From contig NZ_WHOY01000031.1 in the NCBI RefSeq assembly GCF_009765445.1, forward strand, positions 317,085 to 381,084: a stretch of DNA of 64,000 bases. The letters run 5' to 3'. The position numbers were made by a program, and so were the translations under genes. Source of the stretch: Pantoea sp. BAV 3049. GTDB taxonomy: Bacteria; Pseudomonadota; Gammaproteobacteria; Enterobacterales; Enterobacteriaceae. This document shows positions 30,070-39,419 of this stretch, piece by piece (position 1 is the stretch's first letter; each line of letters begins with the position of its first letter). Below the pieces are notes generated by a model. That model saw nothing but the letters and a program-made list of their open reading frames with translations, did not search any database and was not told where the DNA came from.

Positions 30070-31083
30070 CTATTTGTTGTAAAATGCAGGACGCGGTGGC
30101 AACTCAACGGCTTCAATCGCCCCACTTTCCTGCGCCTTCAGGCAGGCATCTGCCGCTACCGAGGCCGCAAAACCGTCCCAGGCAGATCGCCCCTGTAACT
30201 GACCCGCCGTCACATCATTGATAAAGGCCTGCAGTTCAACATCGTAGGCATCAATAAAGCGGTCTTTCCAGTCGGTAAGGATGGTCGTGGACAGCTTCGC
30301 GTCCTTACGCATCTGTACCGAGGCCGGTTCAGGCAACTTCGCAATACCGGTTTCCCCCACCACTTCACACTGAATGTCGTAGCCGTAAGCACAGTTAACG
30401 AAGATCTCCACGTCGATACGGGTGCCCTTCTGCGTTTCAAACAGCACGACTTGAGGGTCACGCAGTCTGGCATGGGTTTTATTCGTGGAACGGGGGAACA
30501 CTATCTGCACGGTTTTATAGTCGTCGTCGGTCAGCCAGCGCAGGACATCCAGCTCGTGGATCAACGTGTTAGTGATCGCCATATCGGTGGTGTAGTTTTC
30601 CGGTACTGTCGGGTTACGGTGCGCGCAATGCAGCATCAGCGGTTCGCCGATTTCGCCGTTAACGATCACCTGCTTCAGGGCACGATAGCCCGCATCGTAA
30701 GGGCGCATAAAGCCGACCTGCACCAGACGTTTACCATAAGCAATTTCCGCATCCACGATGCGACGGCAACCTTCTGCGCTCATTGCCAGGGGCTTTTCAC
30801 AGAACACCGGTTTACCCGCGGCAATAGCCGCCAGAGTGAATTCTTCATGGGTGGGATCCCAGGAGGTCACCAGCAGCGCATCCACGTCCTGCGAGCGGAT
30901 CACATCGTGGCCGTTGGCATACACTTCGGCATCCAGCCCTAAACGACTGACCACACCTTTCGCGCCGTCAACGTTGATATCGGAAACCGCGACTACCTTC
31001 GCGCCCTGCAGCACTTTGCTGCAACGACGGATATGTTCCTGACCGATCGCACCGGTGCCGATTACGCCAAGTTTCAGAGTCAT
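30070..31083 (-). CDS. iolG: myo-inositol 2-dehydrogenase IolG
   Basis: NAD-dependent oxidation of myo-inositol to 2-keto-myo-inositol, the entry step. 337 residues. Rossmann motif [12 protein letters not shown] (6-17), the catalytic Lys in FCEKPLA (about residue 97), and the active-site region [13 protein letters not shown]. Follows iolD by 105 bp and precedes iolH by 60 bp. Confidence 0.95.
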   Translation of the reverse strand: MTLKLGVIGTGAIGQEHIRRCSKVLQGAKVVAVSDINVDGAKGVVSRLGLDAEVYANGHDVIRSQDVDALLVTSWDPTHEEFTLAAIAAGKPVFCEKPLAMSAEGCRRIVDAEIAYGKRLVQVGFMRPYDAGYRALKQVIVNGEIGEPLMLHCAHRNPTVPENYTTDMAITNTLIHELDVLRWLTDDDYKTVQIVFPRSTNKTHARLRDPQVVLFETQKGTRIDVEIFVNCAYGYDIQCEVVGETGIAKLPEPASVQMRKDAKLSTTILTDWKDRFIDAYDVELQAFINDVTAGQLQGRSAWDGFAASVAADACLKAQESGAIEAVELPPRPAFYNK

Positions 31084-31188
31084 AAGAGTTCCTTAATGTG
31101 TAGGGTTCCGCCCGGAGCGCCATCCCTGCCATTTATCTGCTGACAGTGTGCTGGCGTCCCGGACGCTAAGGTAAAAGAGTGGGGGAAA

Positions 31189-33133
31189 CTAGTATTTACG
31201 GGCCTGGTCGATATGCTCATTGAGCATGCGGGCCACCGCGTCCACACGTACGGACCCGGAAACCTGCGCACCACCCACACGCCACCAACTGAAATATTTG
31301 TGCACCATGGTTTTCGGCAGCACTTTGACATCAATAAGCGTGGAGACCGGCGACTGACGCGCTTCTTCCAGCGCCTGCTTAAGTTCTTCAAGCGTGGTGA
31401 CGCGCCAGGTTGTGCAGCCATAGCCGGCCGCAATCGCGGCAAAATCCACCGGTACAAACCCTCCGTTCAGCTTGCCGCTTTCAACATTACGGAAGCGGAA
31501 TTCGGTGGTGAAGCTGTCCATGCCGTGTTCCATCTGCAGGTTGTTGATACAACCGTTGGTCATGTTATCGAACAGGATCACATTTATTTTGGCGTTCTCC
31601 TGGATCGAGGTCACCAGCTCGGAGTGCAGCATCATAAAGAAAGGAGCCATCGCCGACCAGGGTGTAGACCTCACGGTGCGGTTCGGCCAGCTTGACCCCC
31701 AGCGAGGCGCCCACTTCATACCCCATGCAGGAGTAGCCGTACTCAACGTGATAACTGTTGTAATCTTTGGTGCGCCAGACACGCTGCAGATCGCCCGGCA
31801 GGCTACCCGCCGCAGCGACGATTACCGAGTCCTTTGGGAGGTTTTCATTCAGCGTGCCCAGCACGCTGCTCTGGGTCAGGAATGAGTCGGTCAGGCGGTT
31901 AAATTCGGCGTACACCGCCTCACGATCCAGATGATCGTCAATCTCAGGTATAAAACCGTCATTGCTGTATACTGCCTGGTAAACGCGCTGGGTTTCCTTC
32001 AACAGTTTGCTCTGCGCCTGCGACACTTTTTCACCCCAGCCGCTGGAGAAGCCTTGTGCCGTCAGCCGCTCGTCCAGCGCAGTCAGAGCTTCGCGGGCAT
32101 CGGCCACCACCTGCACAGCATCCAGCTTGTAAGCATCAAAATTACTGACGTTGATATTGAGGTAGCTGACGTCTTCGTTATGGAAAATCCATTTAGATGC
32201 GGTGGTGAAGTCGGTGTAGCGGGTGCCAACGCCTATCACCAAATCGGCCTCTTTCGCCAGAAGGTTAGCCGCCAGGCAACCCGTTTCGCCCACGCCGCCA
32301 ACGTTCAGCGGATGATCGGAGACGATTGTGCCTTTGCCCGCCTGAGTTTCAGCAAACGGGATCTGATGCCGCTCGGCAAACTGGCGCAGCGCCTCGCTCG
32401 CCCCGGAGTATTTCACCCCACCTCCGCAAACGATCAGCGGTTTACGTTTACCGGCAATCAGCTTCAGGGCGGCAGCCAGCTGCGCTTCCGTTGGCAGACG
32501 GCGATCCAACAGATGGATACGCTTCTGGAAGAAATAATCCGGATAATCATAGGCTTCACCCTGCACATCCTGCGGCAGGGAAATTGTCACCGCACCGGTT
32601 TCCGCCGGATCGGTCAGAACACGCATGGCATTAATGCAGGCGGTCATCAGCTGTTCCGGACGGCTAATTCTGTCCCAGTATTTGCTGACGGCGCGGAAGG
32701 CATCGTTGGTGCTGATGCTGAGATCGTGACTCTGTTCGATCTGCTGCAGCACCGGATCTGGCTGGCGGGTCGCGAAAACGTCGCCCGGCAGCAGTAATAA
32801 AGGGATGCGGTTTGCAGAGGCCGTCCCGGCTGCGGTGATCATATTGGCAGCGCCAGGCCCCACGGATGAGGTGCAGGCGATGATTTCACGGCGCAGCTTT
32901 TGTTTGGCATAACCAATGGCAGCATGGGCCATGCCCTGCTCATTACGCCCCTGATGCACCACCAGATCGCCGCTCTCCTGTTCCAGCGCCTGGCCGAGCC
33001 CCAGCACGTTGCCGTGGCCAAAGATGGCAAAAATCCCCTTAACAAACTTGGTTTCCACGCCATCTACCGACAGATACTGGTTGTCCAAAAATCTGACCAG
33101 GGCCTGTGCCGTGGTTAATCTGATCTTAGCCAT
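31189..33133 (-). pseudogene. iolD: frameshifted iolD, trihydroxycyclohexane-1,2-dione hydrolase
   Basis: IolD is a thiamine-diphosphate enzyme that opens the inositol ring product to 5-deoxy-glucuronate. The reading frame starts at [10 protein letters not shown] (AAGGA 8 bases upstream), runs through VGDGSF and then shifts: the minus strand reads TCCTTTCTTTATGATG, where TTT-ATG-ATG (SFMMLHSE) is expected. Removing one copy of CTTT restores 646 residues, the usual IolD length, ending IDQARKY. As it stands translation leaves the frame after about 503 residues and stops after 522, at 31565. The break is inside the GDG-X25-NN thiamine-diphosphate motif, so the product should be inactive. The gene fragment downstream of the shift is otherwise well preserved, so the lesion is recent, reversible, or a sequence error. 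Confidence 0.85.
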
Positions 33134-33685
33134 TTGATCTTCCTTAGCGTTACAGCGGTGGACCTGGGCCAGCCGCAATTCGCATGTGTGGTCGCCACGG
33201 TCGGCAGTAAATCGGCGACGGCTGTAAGTGAAACGTGAGGCGATTATAAACAAATATTTTTTTCACCAAACACAATTACAGAAGAAACATTTCATTTTGC
33301 GAGAGAGATCAAATTATCTAATGAAACCGCAGCCTGAAGGGCGATCTGCCAGGCGAATCTGCAAGGTGAAGAGCGCCTACGTCAGTAAACGAAAAATTTC
33401 GTTTCACTTCAGTATGTTCGCCACTTTAATTCTGCAGGATTGGGAGCAAGGTCACACCGCCCTGCAAGCGGGATAAACAGTGACATTTTGATCCGCAGGG
33501 ACCGCCAGCAGAAGAGTTTTATCCATCTCACACTTTTGGGCCAAAAGTTTCATTTAATATTGAAGTTGAAATTTTTATTCTCCATACTGATTGCCATGTC
33601 AGGTCCGGAAGCCGGGAAGGCAGTTTCGGGAGACCCGCTGGAGAAGCGCAGCTGAATTGGCTTATCACAGAAGGAATAAACAGGT
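33134..33685. promoter_or_regulatory. divergent iolD/iolC control region
   Basis: 552 bp without a gene, AT-rich. It holds the perfect palindrome AAACGAAA-AA-TTTCGTTT (33387-33404) and a shorter copy of the same core, GAAA-CA-TTTC (33284-33293). GAAA/TTTC dyads are plausible operators for the RpiR-type regulator encoded at 35852. Promoters for both directions must lie here but I cannot fix them. Confidence 0.6.
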
Positions 33686-35605
33686 ATGAGTACACAACAG
33701 AAACGGCTTGATGTGATTTGTATCGGACGTATAGCCGTTGATCTCTATGGCCAGCAGATTGGTGCCAGGCTGGAAGATATGAGCACATTTTCCAAATATC
33801 TCGGCGGCTCTTCCGGCAATGTTGCTTATGGTACGGCCATTCAGGGACTGAAATCGGCAATGCTGGCCCGGGTTGGCGACGAGCATATGGGTCGTTTTCT
33901 GCGGGAAGAGCTGCAACGTGTCGGCGCTGATACGCAATGCCTGATCACTGACAAAACCCGCCTGACCGGGCTGGTGATCCTGGGGATCAAAGATCAGGAT
34001 ACCTTCCCACTGGTGTTCTACCGCGATAACTGCGCGGACATGGGCCTGATACCGGAAGATATAGAGGAAGAGTACATCGCCTCTTCCCGCGCCGTGGCGG
34101 TGACCGGCACCCACCTTTCTCACCCGGATACACGCGCTGCCGTGCTGAAAGCGCTGGAAATTGCCCGTCGTAACGGAATACGCACCGCGCTGGATATCGA
34201 TTATCGCCCGGTGCTGTGGGGGCTGACCTCACTGGGCGATGGTGAAACGCGGTTCATCGAGTCGCAGCACGTCACCCAACAGCTGCAGGAAGTGCTGCAC
34301 TATTTCGATTTAGTGGTGGGAACGGAAGAAGAGTTTCATATTGCCGGGGGTAGCACCGATACACTGACGGCGCTGAAAAATGTGCGACAGGCCAGTAAAG
34401 CGACGCTGGTCTGTAAGCGTGGCGCAATGGGTTGTGTGGTGCTGGAAGACGACATCCCGGAAAGATGGGAACAGACCCGACTACAAAGCGGCGTGCGGGT
34501 GGAAGTGCTGAACGTGCTGGGAGCCGGGGATGCGTTTATGTCCGGGCTGTTGCGCGGCTGGCTGAACGATGAAAGCTGGGAGCAGGCCTGCCGCTATGCC
34601 AACGCCTGCGCTGCGCTGGTGGTTTCCCGCCACGGCTGCGCTCCGGCGATGCCAACCAAAGCCGAGCTGGATGATTTCCTCAGCCGTGACAACAAGGTGA
34701 AGTGCCCGGATCTGGATACCCGCCTCACTCATCTGCACCGGGTCACGACCCGTAAACAGCAGTGGCCAGAGCTTTGTGTTTTCGCCTTCGATCACCGTAA
34801 GCAACTGCTGGATATGGCTAATGAAGCGGATGTGGATACCTCGCGCCTGCCGGAACTGAAACAGCTGCTGTTGCGGGCGGCTGAAGCCGCAGCCGGGGAA
34901 GCGGGGTTGGATCACCGCAGCGGTATTCTGGCTGACACCACCTACGGGCAACCCGCTCTTAACGCCATAACCGGTAAAGGCTGGTGGGTTGGCCGCCCTA
35001 TTGAGCTGCCCAGCTCCCGCCCGCTGCGCCTGGAACACGGCAACATTGGCTCGCAGCTGGTCGACTGGCCGCAGGAACACGTGGTGAAATGCCTGGTCTT
35101 TTATCACCCACACGACAGTGCAGAGCTGCGGCAGGAGCAGGATGAGCTGATCCTCGATGTGTGGCGGGGCTGCAACAAGAGCGGTCACGAACTGTTGCTG
35201 GAAGTGATCCTGCCGGAGAGCAATCCGGACAAAAAAGAGTCTTACTACCTGGATATCCTCAGCCACTTCTATTCGCTGGGTGTTCAGCCGGACTGGTGGA
35301 AACTGCCGCCGCTGCAGCCTGAAAGCTGGCAGGCGATCGGCGGTCTGATCGAGCAGCAGGATCCCCACTGCCGCGGGATCCTGATCCTCGGTCTGGATGC
35401 GCCGGAAGAGAAGCTGAAAGCCGGATTCGCCGCCGCCGCCAAATCCCCCTGGGTTAAAGGCTTCGCAGTAGGCCGCACTATCTTCGGCCAGCCTTCGCGG
35501 CAGTGGCTGCAGGGTGAGCTGGATGACCAGGTGCTGATCAATGAGGTCAAAAGTAACTATCTGCGGCTGATCAATGCCTGGCGCGAAGTGCGACCGGCGA
35601 AGTAA
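33686..35605 (+). CDS. iolC: 5-dehydro-2-deoxygluconokinase fused to DUF2090 aldolase domain
   Basis: 639 residues. Residues 1-335 are a PfkB-family kinase: ribokinase opening DVICIGRIAVDLYG, LGGSSGNVAYG, and the anion-hole/base motif GAGD (279-282). This part phosphorylates 5-dehydro-2-deoxygluconate. Residues about 355-636 are DUF2090 (FAFDHRKQLLDMANE, ILADTTYGQPAL, GFAVGRTIFGQP), which in two-domain IolC proteins is thought to act as the next enzyme, the aldolase otherwise encoded by iolJ. No separate iolJ is seen, which agrees. Divergent from iolD; followed by a strong terminator. Confidence 0.93.
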   Translation: MSTQQKRLDVICIGRIAVDLYGQQIGARLEDMSTFSKYLGGSSGNVAYGTAIQGLKSAMLARVGDEHMGRFLREELQRVGADTQCLITDKTRLTGLVILGIKDQDTFPLVFYRDNCADMGLIPEDIEEEYIASSRAVAVTGTHLSHPDTRAAVLKALEIARRNGIRTALDIDYRPVLWGLTSLGDGETRFIESQHVTQQLQEVLHYFDLVVGTEEEFHIAGGSTDTLTALKNVRQASKATLVCKRGAMGCVVLEDDIPERWEQTRLQSGVRVEVLNVLGAGDAFMSGLLRGWLNDESWEQACRYANACAALVVSRHGCAPAMPTKAELDDFLSRDNKVKCPDLDTRLTHLHRVTTRKQQWPELCVFAFDHRKQLLDMANEADVDTSRLPELKQLLLRAAEAAAGEAGLDHRSGILADTTYGQPALNAITGKGWWVGRPIELPSSRPLRLEHGNIGSQLVDWPQEHVVKCLVFYHPHDSAELRQEQDELILDVWRGCNKSGHELLLEVILPESNPDKKESYYLDILSHFYSLGVQPDWWKLPPLQPESWQAIGGLIEQQDPHCRGILILGLDAPEEKLKAGFAAAAKSPWVKGFAVGRTIFGQPSRQWLQGELDDQVLINEVKSNYLRLINAWREVRPAK

Positions 35606-35617
35606 TCAGTGGCACCG

Positions 35618-35642
35618 GGGGCGAGTTATTCGCCCCTTTTTT
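35618..35642 (+). terminator. iolC terminator
   Basis: GGGGCGA-GTTAT-TCGCCCC followed by six T: a compact intrinsic terminator 12 bases after iolC. Confidence 0.9.
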
Positions 35643-35733
35643 ACATCCTTCTTCTGCTGAAACCCCGCACTTAATTCTCGCCGCGAAGTAAAATTCCCTG
35701 CAAAGAATGGGGATCGGCTGCCAATCTGTGATT

Positions 35734-35755
35734 TATTTCATATCCCGATGAAATA
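35734..35755. promoter_or_regulatory. dyad in the regulator promoter region
   Basis: TATTTCAT-ATCCCG-ATGAAATA is a perfect 8+6+8 inverted repeat about 100 bp before the RpiR-family gene, in the 209-bp gap after the iolC terminator. Likely site for autoregulation; the half-site TTTCAT shares TTTC with the dyads in the iolD-iolC gap. Confidence 0.6.
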
Positions 35756-35851
35756 GATCGCCTGATTTTCGTTAGGAAGTGAAATTTTTTGTTCATCTGG
35801 TAGACTATCGGGCAGATGAACGTGACTTATTTTTCTTAGCGAGCCGAAGTA

Positions 35852-36694
35852 ATGACCAATAACCCGACGCAGCTTTCCCTGTTACAGGACGACATCCGTC
35901 GTCGTTACGATACTCTGAGTAAGCGCCTGAAGCAGGTGGCTCGCTATATCCTTGATAACAGCAACAGCATTGCTTTTGATACCGTCGCCTCCATTGCGCA
36001 GCAGGCGGACGTGCCGCCCTCCACGCTGATCCGCTTCTCCAACGCTTTTGGCTTCAGCGGCTTTAACGAAATGAAACAGGTTTTCCGTCAGCACCTGATG
36101 GAAGAGACCGTGAACTATACCGAACGGGCACGCCTGTTCCGCCAGACGGCAACGGATGAAACGGCCACGCCGCCAGAAAACCCGGCCGAAATCCTCAACG
36201 TATTCACCATGGTAAACTCGCAGGCGCTGCAGCAGCTGGCAATGCAGACTAACCCGGAGCAGCTGAATAAAGCGGTTGAGCTGCTGAACCAGGCAGAGAA
36301 TATCTATGTGATTGGGCTGCGTCGTTCGTTCAGCGTGGCATCGTATCTGACCTATGCCCTGCGCCATCTGGAGCGCCGTGCGTTTCTGATCGACGGTCTG
36401 GGCGGGATGTTCGCCGAGCAGCTGAGCATGGTAAACCCGAAAGACGTGGTGATCGCCATCAGCTATTCGCCTTACGCGCGTGAAGCGGTGGAACTGGTCG
36501 AGCTGGGCGCCAAACGCGGTGCGCATCAGATCGCCATTACCGACAGCCAGGTCAGCCCGCTGGCCGCCTTCAGCGATGTCTGTTTTGTCGTGCGGGAAGC
36601 ACAGGTTGATGGCTTCCGTTCCCAGGTGGCTTCCCTGTGCCTGGCCCAGACTCTGGCCGTCTCCATGGCGCTGAACAACGTCGAAAAAGCATAA
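35852..36694 (+). CDS. RpiR-family regulator of inositol genes
   Basis: 280 residues. N-terminal HTH_6 domain (about 10-85; VASIAQQADVPPSTLIRFSNAFGFSGFNEMK) and C-terminal SIS sugar-phosphate-binding domain (NIYVIGLRRSFSVASYLTYAL, VIAISYSPYAREAVELVELGAKRGAHQIAITDS). Located beside iolC, it is the probable inositol regulator (IolR role), sensing a phosphorylated intermediate; this is inferred from context. Weak ribosome site. A strong bidirectional terminator follows. Confidence 0.85.
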   Translation: MTNNPTQLSLLQDDIRRRYDTLSKRLKQVARYILDNSNSIAFDTVASIAQQADVPPSTLIRFSNAFGFSGFNEMKQVFRQHLMEETVNYTERARLFRQTATDETATPPENPAEILNVFTMVNSQALQQLAMQTNPEQLNKAVELLNQAENIYVIGLRRSFSVASYLTYALRHLERRAFLIDGLGGMFAEQLSMVNPKDVVIAISYSPYAREAVELVELGAKRGAHQIAITDSQVSPLAAFSDVCFVVREAQVDGFRSQVASLCLAQTLAVSMALNNVEKA

Positions 36695-36722
36695 AAAACG
36701 GGTGGAATTTTCCACCCGTTTT
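36695..36722. terminator. bidirectional terminator, regulator/fdhF
   Basis: AAAACGGGTGGAA-TT-TTCCACCCGTTTT, a 13-bp perfect stem starting right at the stop of the RpiR gene, usable in both directions. It also ends the leftward aegA-like operon and forms the left border of the purine island. Confidence 0.9.
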
Positions 36723-36754
36723 CAGCCGACTCATTTCATTTCTGTGCCGGTTGA

Positions 36755-38905
36755 TCAGGCCAGCGGTCTCGCCGCTTCTGCCAGACGGTTTTTCATCTGC
36801 TGGTAAGCTTCAGCCACATATTTTTCAGCCCATGCAGCATCGTCAATTTTTTCCAGCCTGACCGCGCAATATTTGAATTCCGGCGTTTTAGCGATGGGGT
36901 CGAGACTGTCGATCGTCAGTTCATTACAGGCACCAATCCACCACTGATAGGTCATATAGACGGCTCCCTTATTCGTTCGTTCGCTGATATCAGCCCTGCT
37001 GATCACTTTCCCCCGCCTTGAGGTTATCCAGACCAGCTCGTCCTGGACGATCCCAAGCTCCTGCGCATCTTCCGTGTTAATTTGTACCCGTCCTGGCTCA
37101 TCGGCCTGAGCACTCAACGCATGGCAGTTCCCGGTCATTGAGCGGCAGCTGTAATGGCCAACTTCTCTGACCGTGCAGAGCACCAGCGGCCACATTTTAT
37201 CCACCACTTCCGCTGGCGGATGCCAGTCGCAGGCAAAAAGCAGCCCCTTGCCAGAAGGCCGTGAAAAATGGCTTCCCTCGTACAAATAAGGCGTTCCGGG
37301 GTGGGACTCTTCCGGGCAGGGCCACTGGACGTAGCCAAAATCAGCCATTTTCTCCCAGGTCGCGCCCTTGTACAGCGGACACAGCAGGCGCAGCTCGTTC
37401 CAGATGGCCTCATTGTCGGCATACTGCATCGGATAGCCCATGGCAGTGGCCATACGGCTGATAATTTCCCAGTCCGGCAGCACGTCACCCTGCGGTTTAA
37501 CCGCCTTATAAAAACGCTGGAATCCCCGATCGGCGCTGGTATAGACCCCTTCATGTTCACCCCAGCTGGTTGCAGGCAACAAAACATCGGCCAGCTCCGC
37601 CGTTTTGGTCATAAATATATCCTGCACAATCACCAGCTCCAGCTTCGCCATCGCCTTGCGCATCAACGCAAGATCGGGTTCCGTTTGCAGGGGGTCTTCT
37701 CCCATAATCCAGTAGGCGCGCAGCTTTCCTTCCATTGCCAGATGCGGTACGTCGGTGATGGAATGGCCCACTTTGTCGCTCAGGGACTTCACGCCCCAGG
37801 CTGCAGCGAATTTATCGCGGGCAACGGGATCGGTAACAGGTTGATAGCCGGGAAAAAGGTTTGGTAACGCCCCCATATCACAGGCTCCCTGGACGTTATT
37901 TTGTCCCCTGACCGGGCCGACCCCAACCCCGGGACGACCAAAGTTACCGGTTGCCAGCGCCAGGCTGGAAAGCCCTTTCACCACATCCACCCCTTGTCCC
38001 CACTGGGTTACTCCCATTCCCCACAGGATGGTGGCATTTTTCGCCCCGGCATAAAGATGCATCGCCTGGCGGATCAGATCGGGTGCCAGGCCCGTCACCT
38101 CCTGTACCGACTCTGGCGAATAGCGCGATACCACTTCCCGCCACTCATCCACGCCCTCAACATGCTGTACAAGATAATTTTTATTGCAGAGATCGTCAGC
38201 AATCAGCACGTTGGCGAAAGCATTCACCAGCGCCATATTGCTGCCGTTCTTCAGAGGGAGCCAGAGATCTGCCAGCCGGGCGCTTTCGATATAGCGGGGA
38301 TCGCATACGATAATTTTGGCCCCCTTCTCTTTAGCCCTGACGATTCGCCTGGCCACAATGGGGTGAGAATCAGCGGCGTTGTAGCCGAATATCAGCAGAC
38401 AGTCACTGTTCTCGATATCCTCCAGCGAATTGCTCATTGCGCCATTCCCCAGCGTGGCCTGCAATCCAGCCACCGAGGGGCCATGACAAACGCGGGCACA
38501 GCAGTCAATATTGTTGCTCCCCAACACTGCCCGGACGAATTTTTGCATCACATAGTTGGTTTCATTGCCCGGCCCCCGCGACGAACCTGTGACCATAATG
38601 CTCTGCGCGCCATAGCGATCTTTAATCTTCTGCAGCCGTGAACTGGCAAAAGAGATCGCTTCCTCCCAGCTTACCGCCTCAAAAGGACCACCCCGTTTAC
38701 GGCGGATCGCCGGATGCTGCAATCGGGGAGTGAGTAGCCGGGTATTATTGAGAAATTCCCAGCCAAAGTAGCCCTTCAGGCAGAGTTCTCCTTCATTGGT
38801 TACGCCCTTCGCCCCCCTGGCCCCGACAATCTTACCGGCCTCGGTTTGCAGTGCGATTTTGCAGCCACAGCCGCAGTACGGACAGACAGAAATTACTTCA
38901 TCCAT
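36755..38905 (-). CDS. FdhF-type molybdopterin oxidoreductase, Cys variant
   Basis: 716 residues, close to E. coli formate dehydrogenase H (715) along the whole length. The [4Fe-4S] ligands C8, C11, C15 and C42, K44 and H141 match FdhF numbering. Residue 140, selenocysteine (UGA) in E. coli, is Cys (TGT) here in CCARVCHGPS. The bis-MGD pocket (MGVTQWGQG, RGQNNVQGACDMG, REVGHYSCRSMTGNC) is complete. It should oxidise formate, or act as terminal partner, for the adjacent AegA-like protein; E. coli FdhF is needed for formate-dependent uric acid degradation. Start: ATG opening MDEVIS with GGAGG 9 bases upstream. Overlaps the ferredoxin gene by 8 bp. Confidence 0.92.
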   Translation of the reverse strand: MDEVISVCPYCGCGCKIALQTEAGKIVGARGAKGVTNEGELCLKGYFGWEFLNNTRLLTPRLQHPAIRRKRGGPFEAVSWEEAISFASSRLQKIKDRYGAQSIMVTGSSRGPGNETNYVMQKFVRAVLGSNNIDCCARVCHGPSVAGLQATLGNGAMSNSLEDIENSDCLLIFGYNAADSHPIVARRIVRAKEKGAKIIVCDPRYIESARLADLWLPLKNGSNMALVNAFANVLIADDLCNKNYLVQHVEGVDEWREVVSRYSPESVQEVTGLAPDLIRQAMHLYAGAKNATILWGMGVTQWGQGVDVVKGLSSLALATGNFGRPGVGVGPVRGQNNVQGACDMGALPNLFPGYQPVTDPVARDKFAAAWGVKSLSDKVGHSITDVPHLAMEGKLRAYWIMGEDPLQTEPDLALMRKAMAKLELVIVQDIFMTKTAELADVLLPATSWGEHEGVYTSADRGFQRFYKAVKPQGDVLPDWEIISRMATAMGYPMQYADNEAIWNELRLLCPLYKGATWEKMADFGYVQWPCPEESHPGTPYLYEGSHFSRPSGKGLLFACDWHPPAEVVDKMWPLVLCTVREVGHYSCRSMTGNCHALSAQADEPGRVQINTEDAQELGIVQDELVWITSRRGKVISRADISERTNKGAVYMTYQWWIGACNELTIDSLDPIAKTPEFKYCAVRLEKIDDAAWAEKYVAEAYQQMKNRLAEAARPLA

Positions 38906-39419
38906 GGTTTGATCCCTCCAGCAGAAGCAGCCCACTCAGGCGGCTGCATTTGGCGGCTTTTTGCTGTTTTTTTTGTTGCTGAAGGCTGAGACCTGCAGCA
39001 GTGACAATGGCGAGCGCATCCGTGGGACAGACAGAGACGCAGGCCGGGCCGGATTGCTGCCCGCTACAGAGATCGCATTTAATAATCTGCGGACTCAGGT
39101 CAGGCTGGCTGACAATCTCAATCGCGCCAAACGGACAGGCAACGACGCAGCTTTTACAATCGATGCAGTTGTGGCTGACTGATTCGATCGCTTCTCCTTT
39201 TCTGTACAGAGCTCCTGTCGGGCAAACCGCCACGCAGGGGGCGTTTTCACACTGTCGGCACATTACTGGCGCACTGATGTTGCTCAGCTTTATCACCCTG
39301 AGCCGGGGAAAATAGTGACGGGCGGTAAGCGCCACACCGCCGACATGGACGACCGCACAGGCCACTTCACAGGTATGGCAGCCGATGCACTTCTCCGGTG
39401 AAGCCACGATAAAGCTCAT
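38898..39419 (-). CDS. four-cluster ferredoxin-like electron carrier (HycB/HydN/YgfS type)
   Basis: 173 residues with four Cys groups: CIGCHTCEVAC, CRQCENAPCVAVCP, CIDCKSCVVACP and CDLC-N8-CVSVCP, enough for four [4Fe-4S] clusters. Such proteins link formate dehydrogenase to an electron acceptor. Between the AegA-like gene (4-bp overlap) and the FdhF-like gene (8-bp overlap), it is the obvious wire between them. The Lys/Gln-rich C-terminal tail (QQQKKQQKAAKC) lacks motifs. Confidence 0.9.
   Translation of the reverse strand: MSFIVASPEKCIGCHTCEVACAVVHVGGVALTARHYFPRLRVIKLSNISAPVMCRQCENAPCVAVCPTGALYRKGEAIESVSHNCIDCKSCVVACPFGAIEIVSQPDLSPQIIKCDLCSGQQSGPACVSVCPTDALAIVTAAGLSLQQQKKQQKAAKCSRLSGLLLLEGSNHG

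Noticed and set aside
31189..31782. A separate 197-residue protein downstream of iolD
   Set aside because: It is the C-terminal third of IolD in the shifted frame; its first 50 residues are out-of-frame noise.
34481..35368. 295-residue minus-strand frame
   Set aside because: Antisense shadow of the iolC fusion gene.
38478..38500. Selenocysteine codon in the FdhF-like gene
   Set aside because: The codon at position 140 is TGT; no in-frame UGA is present.
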